From JAJPHT01 sp035687045 (lineage in GTDB: Archaea; Thermoplasmatota; SW-10-69-26; JACQPN01; JAJPHT01): 9,930 bases of DNA. The notes under the pieces are model-generated. The model was not told where the DNA came from, made no database searches, and worked only from the letters and a program-made list of their open reading frames with translations. The stretch's first letter is position 1, and each line of letters opens with the position of its first letter. The position numbers were made by a program, and so were the translations under genes. Positions 5,888 through 9,930 of this stretch are shown here, piece by piece. The stretch is from assembly GCA_035687045.1 (NCBI GenBank), contig DASRYU010000208.1, positions 1 to 9,930 on the forward strand, in the 5' to 3' direction.

Positions 5888-6079
5888 TCACGCGCCGCCG
5901 GCGCCCAGCGAGACAAGCTGCGCGCGCACGTCGCGCAGGAGGTCCACCGCGCGGTCGATGTGGCGCGCCTTCTCGAGCACGTTCTCCGTGCCGTGCGCGA
6001 ACTCCAGCAGCGTCGTCACGTCGAGGAGGTTCTTGTTCACGCTCATGACAAGCGCCTCCTGGTACAGCGTCTCGTGCAT
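5888..6079 (-). CDS. Small helical hypothetical protein
   Basis: Encodes 63 residues from ATG 6079, or 52 from ATG 6046. The later ATG has a perfect AGGAGG eight bases before it, but that motif is also part of the in-frame Tyr-Gln-Glu-Ala codons, so it may be coincidental; a weak AT-poor TATA-like patch lies about 34 nt before ATG 6079. The sequence predicts two amphipathic helices (NKNLLDVTTLLEFAHGTENV and LEKARHIDRAVDLLRDVRAQL) with a short Gly/Ala tail and suggests a small oligomeric or helix-hairpin protein. No Cys, signal peptide or known domain is visible. It lies 53 bp after the metalloprotease and 57 bp before the DUF5789-like gene, all on the minus strand. Function unknown. Confidence 0.6.
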   Translation of the reverse strand: MHETLYQEALVMSVNKNLLDVTTLLEFAHGTENVLEKARHIDRAVDLLRDVRAQLVSLGAGGA

Positions 6080-6132
6080 CCGGACGCCACGCCGTCTGCG
6101 GGCTCTTGACCTTTGCCTTCCCGTTCCCGAGG

Positions 6133-6888
6133 CTAGCGCCGCAGCGCCGCCAGGTCGGCCTTGTCGTCCGCGTCGAACTCGTACGGGATGTCCGAGCAGC
6201 CGCCCGTGAAGAGCGCGAAGAGGTCGAGCGTGTTCTCCACCGCGTAGTACATCACGCTGCGCCGGTTGCTCGAGTGCCCCGGATGGTCCGGGTCCTCGTG
6301 CGGCCGCTGCATGGGCGTGCCGAGGTTCACGAGCCCCGCCACGTGCCCGAACTCGTGGACGAGGACCGCCCGCTCGACGCAGCGCTCCTCCACCGTCCTC
6401 AGGCCCAGGAGCGACGAGCGGGTGGCCTCCTGGATGTTCCCCTTGAACATGGCGAAGCTCGTGCCGCCGTAGGCGACGCCGAGCACCCGCGCGTCGCCCT
6501 GGTCGCCGCTGTAGCCGCCCGCGAGATAGAGGACGTAGAGCGCGGCGGTGTCGCCGCCCGTCCGGCGGTCCCGATGCTCCATCTCCAGCGCGCGGATCTC
6601 CTGCAACGTGTACTTCTTGTTCCGCTCCGCCGGGATGTCCGCCGACTTCACGATCTCGATGCGCGACGCGTCGCGGCCCGTCACCTCGGCGAGCGTCCGC
6701 CGCAGCACCTCCACCGCCTCGTCGTTGGGCGCGAAGCCGACGGGGTAGTCGATCTCGACCACGAGGCGCGCGTGCAGGCGCGGGTCCACGAGCTCCCGCG
6801 CCGCCGAGCCGGGCCCGCCGCCCCCGGGGACGAGGCCGGCGCAGCCGGCCACGAGCATCAGGACGAGGACGAGCGCGAAGGGTCGCAC
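6133..6888 (-). CDS. Secreted lipoprotein zinc metalloprotease, metzincin-like
   Basis: Encodes 251 residues. A short signal peptide ends in the lipobox LVAGC (C16), so the mature protein is probably lipid-anchored outside the cell. The zinc motif HEFGHVAGL (H178, E179, H182, G185) is followed by SVMYY (M213), a likely metzincin Met-turn. The usual third ligand position (HExxHxxGxxH) is Asn188; one of the three His in HEDPDHPGH (H197, H202, H205) may replace it. The GLVNLGTPM block after the motif recalls a group of microbial membrane metalloproteases with the same VNxGTPM sequence. GTG 6888 is chosen: it starts the signal peptide directly and a TATA-like CTTATG box lies 28 nt upstream; no other start gives a signal peptide. 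It is the first gene of a minus-strand series; substrates are unknown. Confidence 0.85.
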   Translation of the reverse strand: MRPFALVLVLMLVAGCAGLVPGGGGPGSAARELVDPRLHARLVVEIDYPVGFAPNDEAVEVLRRTLAEVTGRDASRIEIVKSADIPAERNKKYTLQEIRALEMEHRDRRTGGDTAALYVLYLAGGYSGDQGDARVLGVAYGGTSFAMFKGNIQEATRSSLLGLRTVEERCVERAVLVHEFGHVAGLVNLGTPMQRPHEDPDHPGHSSNRRSVMYYAVENTLDLFALFTGGCSDIPYEFDADDKADLAALRR

Positions 6889-6911
6889 GCGACGCGCATG
6901 GCCCGCACCCC

Positions 6912-6920
6912 GGCATAAGC
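6912..6920 (-). promoter_or_regulatory. TATA-like box of metalloprotease gene
   Basis: GCTTATGCC on the minus strand is centred about 28 nt before GTG 6888. This supports a leaderless transcript beginning at or next to the GTG and helps to decide that start. Confidence 0.5.
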
Positions 6921-6970
6921 GCGGCGGAACCGGCCGCGGAAACGGGCACGCGGGGACGCGAGCCGGGGGC

Positions 6971-7043
6971 GAACGTTCGGCGCGAACGTTCCGTGCGAAC
7001 GTTCGGTGCGAACGAGCGGCGCGAACGTTCGAGTCGTTCGAAC
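6971..7043. repeat. 13-bp tandem array of palindrome GAACGTTC
   Basis: The 8-bp palindrome GAACGTTC starts at 6971, 6984, 6997 and 7023, with a decayed copy (GAACGAGC) at 7010, a strict 13-bp period. Four of the five units are preceded or followed by GGCGC- or GTGC-type spacers. At the next register position (7036) lies a related palindrome, GTTCGAAC. The array lies 83 bp upstream of the metalloprotease start and about 200 bp upstream of RNase HI. A multi-site operator, iteron-like element or simple satellite are all possible. Confidence 0.85.
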
Positions 7044-7218
7044 GCGCGAGGCTTAGGCTTTGCCCACGCGCGCGCCAGCCGGCGCCGCCGCTCGAGGGAG
7101 GAGAGTGTGCCGCCCGGAATCCGAAAAGTTGCGGTTTATTGGGGGAGGCTGTTGCTTGGAGGCTGGGAGGCTGTTGCCATGCGGTTGTTCCGGGCGACGC
7201 GTGGTGTTCGGCCCGCGT
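7044..7218. other. Intergenic region with AT-rich island and direct repeats
   Basis: No gene is supported here. There is a local AT-rich island around 7118-7142 containing TTTATT, the best TATA-like sequence in the gap on either strand. It is followed by direct repeats GGGAGGCTGTTGC at 7143-7155 and 7165-7177 with a partial copy GGAGGCTG at 7158-7165. If TTTATT works on the plus strand it would give RNase HI a leader of about 85 nt; it could equally serve a small RNA. I found no recognisable RNA family. Confidence 0.4.
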
Positions 7219-7228
7219 TGACAATCAC
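7219..7228 (+). promoter_or_regulatory. TATA-like box of RNase HI gene
   Basis: TGACAATCAC is centred about 26 nt before ATG 7249, which has no Shine-Dalgarno motif, so leaderless initiation is likely. The match is weak; the AT-rich TTTATT further upstream is an alternative. Confidence 0.35.
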
Positions 7229-7248
7229 CTTTCTGGTTCGGCAATCGA

Positions 7249-7674
7249 ATGTCGCTCCGCTTGGCTCGCGCGGTGGTCTCGACGGACGGGTACGTGGCGC
7301 ACGACGGGCGCGCGGGCTGGGCGTTCGTCGCGCGCGTCGAGGCGCACGCGGCGCGCGATTCGGGCAGCCTCGCGGGCGTCCGCTCGCATCTGGCGGAGTG
7401 GGTGGCGGTCTCGCGCGCGCTCGCGTGGGCGGAGGCGACGCTCGCGCGCGGGGACGCGCTGGAGCTGCGTACGGACAGCGCGCTCGTCGCGAAGGGGCTC
7501 GCGTCGCGGCGGCCGGAGATGTCGGGCGAGGCGGGCGCGCTGCGGGCGGCGTGCCGGCAGGCGCTCGCGCGGCTTGCGGCCAACGGCGTGCCGGCGAAGG
7601 TGGTGCGCGTGCCGCGCGAGGAGAACGACGAGGCGGACGCGCTCGCGCGCGCGGCGGCGCTGGGCGAGGCGTAG
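7249..7674 (+). CDS. Ribonuclease HI
   Basis: Encodes 141 residues of the RNase H fold, which cleaves the RNA strand of RNA-DNA hybrids in the cytoplasm (R-loops, primers, misincorporated ribonucleotides). All four acidic metal ligands are seen: D13 (STDG), E50 (AEWVAV), D76 (RTDSALV) and D130 in the family's RxxNxxAD motif (R123, N126, D130). The ELRTDSALVAKGL block is typical of the single-domain archaeal/bacterial RNase HI type; the basic protrusion of the E. coli enzyme and an N-terminal hybrid-binding domain are absent. ATG 7249 is the only sensible start, directly before the first strand. The stop codon lies five bases from the 3' end of the oppositely oriented tRNA-Arg gene. Confidence 0.93.
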   Translation: MSLRLARAVVSTDGYVAHDGRAGWAFVARVEAHAARDSGSLAGVRSHLAEWVAVSRALAWAEATLARGDALELRTDSALVAKGLASRRPEMSGEAGALRAACRQALARLAANGVPAKVVRVPREENDEADALARAAALGEA

Positions 7675-7679
7675 GGGAG

Positions 7680-7754
7680 CGGACCCGCGGGGATTCGAAC
7701 CCCGGGTCTCAGGCTTAGGAGGCCTGCGCCATATCCGGGCTAGGCTACGGGTCC
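7680..7754 (-). tRNA. tRNA-Arg (anticodon CCU)
   Basis: The minus strand folds into a complete cloverleaf of 75 nt. The acceptor stem is GGACCCG/CGGGTCC with discriminator G (7680). The D-arm runs GCC to GGC, the anticodon stem is CAGGC/GCCTG with loop CTCCTAA, which gives anticodon CCU (reads AGG), the variable loop is 5 nt, and the T-arm is CGGGG-TTCGAAT-CCCCG. No CCA end is encoded (the next bases are CTC) and no intron is visible. A CTTTTCA box about 28 nt before the 5' end is a likely promoter. Confidence 0.96.
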
Positions 7755-7778
7755 CGCGCCGCGCAAGCTACCCTTCGC

Positions 7779-7785
7779 TGAAAAG
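7779..7785 (-). promoter_or_regulatory. TATA-like box of tRNA-Arg
   Basis: CTTTTCA on the minus strand lies about 28 nt before the mature tRNA 5' end, the expected spacing for an archaeal TATA box when transcription starts at or near the tRNA. Confidence 0.45.
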
Positions 7786-7789
7786 CGTG

Positions 7790-7809
7790 CCGGCCCGGCG
7801 GCGGGCCGG
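7790..7809. other. GC hairpin between divergent promoters
   Basis: CCGGCCCG-GCGG-CGGGCCGG is a perfect 8-bp stem with a 4-nt loop. It lies upstream of both the tRNA promoter and the lipoprotein promoter, so it does not end a known transcript. It may be a simple GC-rich palindrome or an operator. Confidence 0.4.
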
Positions 7810-7848
7810 GGCGGCGGGCGCGTCACCGCTCAACAAGCCCTCCACACG

Positions 7849-7858
7849 CCTTAAATAG
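7849..7858 (+). promoter_or_regulatory. Strong TATA box of lipoprotein gene
   Basis: CCTTAAATAG is the clearest archaeal TATA box in the window, centred about 26 nt before ATG 7880. Transcription should start at or next to the ATG, so the mRNA should be leaderless. The preceding bases (CACACG) could hold the TFB recognition element. Confidence 0.75.
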
Positions 7859-7879
7859 CGACACCCGAAGTGGCGCGTC

Positions 7880-9040
7880 ATGGTCTCGCGCTCGCTCCTG
7901 AGCGTCCCCGTCGCCTCGATGCTCCTCGCGCTCGCGTTCGCGGGCTGCCTGGGCGAGGAGGAGGCTCCCGCGGCGACCGATGCGCTCGCGTCGAACGAGT
8001 CCGACCTCCAGGAGGTCACCGTCGACGACGGCACGGCGGAGATGGCGGCGGAGCTCGGCCACGCGCCGCACCTTCACGACTACTGGCACGGCAAGGAGCG
8101 CGTCACGATCATGGACGAGGACGTCCAGGTGGACCCGTTCGGCGCGCTGATGTGGACCTTCATCAACACGTTCCGCGGCACGCCCGGCGTCGGCGGCGCG
8201 GTCTTCCGGCTCCCCGAAGGCTCCCTCGTCTTCGAGGGCACGGGGAAGATGGAGATCGTCGCGACGTGGACCGACCCCACGGTGACGGGCGCCGGCCTGC
8301 AGTACCGCAGCCCCGCGACCGAGAGCTTCTCCGACGTCATGCCGCTCACCTCCGGCACGCCGCTCGTCCTCGACATCGCGCCCGAGATGACGGACATGCC
8401 GCACGACAAGGAGAGCCGCTGGCTCTTCCTCCTCGTGCCGCCGTCGACGGGGCAGGCGGTCGTGGGCACGGTCCACTTCCGCATCGACATCGTGCGCATG
8501 GGCGACATCGCGCTCTTCCCCGGCCACCCGGAGCTCTTCGGCAACGAGCACACGCTCACGCTCTACGACGGCGCGGCGCAGTCGTCGACGCAGAGCTTCC
8601 CGATGCGCTTCGTGGGTGCCGTGACGCAGAACGAGGCCGAGAGCGGCGTCCGCTCCGCGAAGGTCGTTCCGATGGAGACGCGGTCGATGACGGCGAACGT
8701 GACCATCACGAGCACGACGTCGAACATCGGCACCGTGAGCAACGTCACCTTCCTCTACAAGCCCGCGGGCTCCTTCGGCTACGAGCGCGCGCAGACCCTG
8801 TCGGCTGACCCCGAGAACGGCGTCTTCCAGTTCGGCTGGCCCGTCGAGATGCGGGAGACGGACAGCCCGTACGCGAAGACGAGCCAGTGGGCCTTCGACC
8901 TCCGCATCCAGACGGACCCCGCCGGGATGGGCTGGGAGACGAGCGGCCTCGCCGACGCGAAGGTGGACTACCAGCTCACGGTCGTCGCCTACGATTCGCT
9001 CCTCGACGGCATCGAGCCGGCCGAGGACGACGACCGCTGA
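7880..9040 (+). CDS. Large secreted lipoprotein of unknown function
   Basis: Encodes 386 residues. A signal peptide with lipobox FAGC gives a lipidated C23, the only cysteine in the protein, so membrane anchoring on the outer face is likely. An acidic linker (GEEEAP to about residue 50) follows. Next comes a His-rich block, HAPHLHDYWHG (H61, H64, H66, H70), then RVTIMDEDVQV and a long beta-rich region with alternating Thr/Val/Ser stretches (VTITSTTSNIGTVSNVTFLY), ending in an acidic tail. The sequence suggests one or more beta-sandwich domains, such as a surface or substrate-binding module; I do not recognise a family. The leaderless promoter with a consensus TATA box suggests good expression. 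Neighbours (RNase HI, tRNA-Arg) give no functional clue. Lipoprotein status is firm, function open. Confidence 0.85.
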   Translation: MVSRSLLSVPVASMLLALAFAGCLGEEEAPAATDALASNESDLQEVTVDDGTAEMAAELGHAPHLHDYWHGKERVTIMDEDVQVDPFGALMWTFINTFRGTPGVGGAVFRLPEGSLVFEGTGKMEIVATWTDPTVTGAGLQYRSPATESFSDVMPLTSGTPLVLDIAPEMTDMPHDKESRWLFLLVPPSTGQAVVGTVHFRIDIVRMGDIALFPGHPELFGNEHTLTLYDGAAQSSTQSFPMRFVGAVTQNEAESGVRSAKVVPMETRSMTANVTITSTTSNIGTVSNVTFLYKPAGSFGYERAQTLSADPENGVFQFGWPVEMRETDSPYAKTSQWAFDLRIQTDPAGMGWETSGLADAKVDYQLTVVAYDSLLDGIEPAEDDDR

Positions 9041-9060
9041 GGCCGCGCCCCCCTTCTCGG

Positions 9061-9068
9061 CTATATCC
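9061..9068 (+). promoter_or_regulatory. TATA-like box of 165-residue gene
   Basis: CTATATCC is centred about 70 nt before the GTG at 9134. Transcription would begin near 9090 and leave a leader of about 45 nt, which fits the GAGG Shine-Dalgarno at 9123-9126 used by this gene rather than leaderless initiation. Confidence 0.5.
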
Positions 9069-9133
9069 CTTCGGGAAAGGTCGCACCGCCCCTCCGCGCA
9101 GGCCTTCACCCCAGGGGCGCCCGAGGATGGGTC

Positions 9134-9631
9134 GTGAAGTTCGATCCCGCGCTCGCGAGCCCCTTCCGGGTTGACTGGCTCGTCCCGCTCGACAGCGTGA
9201 CGCAGGACGACTACACGCGCGCCATCGCGGAGAAGGCGGAGGCCATCCTGCGCAGCGCGCGCTTCATCGCGTCGCACCAGGGCGCCACGCCCACGGACAT
9301 GGAGGTGCGCGTGTGGATCGAGGCCGCGACGTCGCCCGCCTGCGTGAGCGTCACCTGGGAGCCGGGCTTCCACGCGTTCGGGTTCCACCTTCTCGACGAG
9401 TCGCTGCGCGAGCGCCTGGGCGCCATCGTCTTCCGCGAGTTCCCCTGCATCGACGGCGACACGAGCGACCAGCAGGCGGACGACATCCTGCGCGCGGCGC
9501 TGAGCGCCATCCGCGAGGCGGAGGAGCGCGCGACGCCGGCGGAGCTTGCCGAGCGCGTCCGCGCGTCCGAGAAGACGGTGCGCGTGCCGGTCGTCGAGCC
9601 GCGCTCGTTCGACCACGGCGTCGAGCCCTGA
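9134..9631 (+). CDS. Conserved-looking hypothetical protein, 165 residues
   Basis: Encodes 165 residues with no signal peptide, membrane segment or recognised motif. A mixed alpha/beta body is suggested: helix around residues 25-47 (TQDDYTRAIAEKAEAILRSA), strands MEVRVWIEA and CVSVTWEPG, then helix LRERLGAIV and a long helix at about 114-147. The C-terminal 18 residues are basic to Pro-rich (VRVPVVEPRS). GTG 9134 is chosen because GAGG lies seven bases before it and no other in-frame start is near; an ATG at 9127 is in another frame and ends after 15 codons. A separate promoter (9061-9068) makes it a single-gene unit after the lipoprotein. I could not assign a family or function. Confidence 0.75.
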   Translation: MKFDPALASPFRVDWLVPLDSVTQDDYTRAIAEKAEAILRSARFIASHQGATPTDMEVRVWIEAATSPACVSVTWEPGFHAFGFHLLDESLRERLGAIVFREFPCIDGDTSDQQADDILRAALSAIREAEERATPAELAERVRASEKTVRVPVVEPRSFDHGVEP

Positions 9632-9930
9632 AGAAGCGAGGGTACCGCCGCCGCCCAGGTAACCGCACCCCGTGCGGCGGCGATCCTCGGCACCGTACAG
9701 CGCGTCCCGCTTCGTCAAACGTTCGAGCGTGCAGCCGACCTGCTGCTACCATCGCCGCGGGGTGCTTGGACGCATCCATGCCGAACATGATAGCACGATA
9801 GCACCGCGCGCTTCGGCGTCCGTTCCGCGTCACCCGCGGCGACAGCGAAGAAGCCACGCGCGCGCCCGCGCCCGTCGCCTCGGCGGCCCGCGCCCACTCC
9901 CCCGCTCCGGAGGCCTGCACGCCCCCGACC
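9632..9930. other. Gene-poor 3' end of the window
   Basis: No supported gene lies here; the open frames on the minus strand are Arg/Gly/Ala-rich GC shadows. Visible items are a hairpin CCGCAC-CCC-GTGCGG at 9663-9677 (possible end of the 165-residue gene transcript), an AAACGTTCGAG motif near 9718-9728 like the 13-bp array, and an 8-bp tandem duplication GATAGCAC at 9789-9804. Confidence 0.4.

Noticed and set aside
5183..6109. 308-residue plus-strand open frame over the small-gene cluster
   Set aside because: It is antisense to three supported minus-strand genes that have SD motifs and recognisable sequence patterns; its own translation is Arg/Val-rich and motif-free.
6971..7043. CRISPR-like array
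   Set aside because: Units are only 13 bp with no unique spacers of normal length and no cas genes nearby.
6993..7718. 241-residue plus-strand frame, including an ATG near 7179 with GGAGG upstream
   Set aside because: It overlaps RNase HI in another frame and becomes Gly/Arg/Ala-rich; the start-like context lies in the repeat region and is probably chance.
7680..7754. tRNA-associated integration site
   Set aside because: No integrase, direct repeat of the tRNA 3' end or foreign-looking composition was seen in the flanks.
9060..9076. TCCC-TTC-GGGA hairpin as terminator of the large lipoprotein
   Set aside because: The 4-bp stem is too weak and overlaps the TATA-like box of the next gene.
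9127..9174. 15-codon ORF starting ATG 9127 before the 165-residue gene
   Set aside because: It overlaps the real start in another frame, and the GAGG upstream is spaced better for the GTG at 9134.
9351..9920. 189-residue minus-strand frame with possible TATA-like bases near 9797
   Set aside because: Most of it is antisense to the 165-residue gene, is Arg-rich, and the TATA-to-ATG spacing is wrong.

Overview
The window looks like a chromosomal segment from a very GC-rich archaeon, most likely euryarchaeal and possibly Thermoplasmatota-like (the lineage is inference). Four things point to Archaea. A tRNA-Arg(CCU) has an archaeal-looking D-arm and no encoded CCA. AT-rich TATA-like boxes sit about 26-31 nt before many start codons, as expected for leaderless mRNAs. 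Genes without such a box at that distance tend to have a Shine-Dalgarno motif instead. Two predicted secreted proteins have archaeal/bacterial-type lipoboxes. No mobile element, CRISPR array or integrase was seen.

Layout. Positions 1-711 (minus): two almost identical small ribbon-helix-helix (RHH) DNA-binding proteins, each with its own copy of the same promoter. Positions 926-4635 (plus): an EEP-fold (endonuclease/exonuclease/phosphatase) hydrolase coupled by TGATG to a small protein with a C39-peptidase-like Cys/His/Asp arrangement; then an NDUFA9-like atypical SDR, a PlsC-type acyltransferase, and a two-TM left-handed beta-helix acyltransferase-like protein that overlaps plsC by 10 nt. Positions 4692-6888 (minus): a secreted zinc metalloprotease lipoprotein (HEFGH plus Met-turn), followed by four small proteins: a helical protein, a DUF5789/DUF2795-like protein, a 64-residue charged protein and a 151-residue Gly/Ser/Gln-rich disordered protein. 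Two good inverted repeats lie in the upstream regions of this group. Positions 6889-7248: a 360-bp gap holding a strict 13-bp tandem array of the palindrome GAACGTTC. Positions 7249-9631: RNase HI, tRNA-Arg on the opposite strand with a 5-bp tail-to-tail gap, a 386-residue lipoprotein behind the best TATA box of the window, and an unrecognised 165-residue protein. The last 300 bp hold no convincing gene.

How the genes may work together (inference): SDR, PlsC and the beta-helix protein look like an envelope or lipid acylation cassette, unusual for an archaeon whose core lipids are expected to be ethers. The metalloprotease and the large lipoprotein are surface proteins. The small hydrophilic proteins resemble stress-type accessory proteins. 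The most interesting items are the duplicated RHH promoter-gene unit, the stand-alone C39-like protein, the acyltransferase cassette, the disordered small-protein cluster with its palindromes, and the 13-bp palindrome array.
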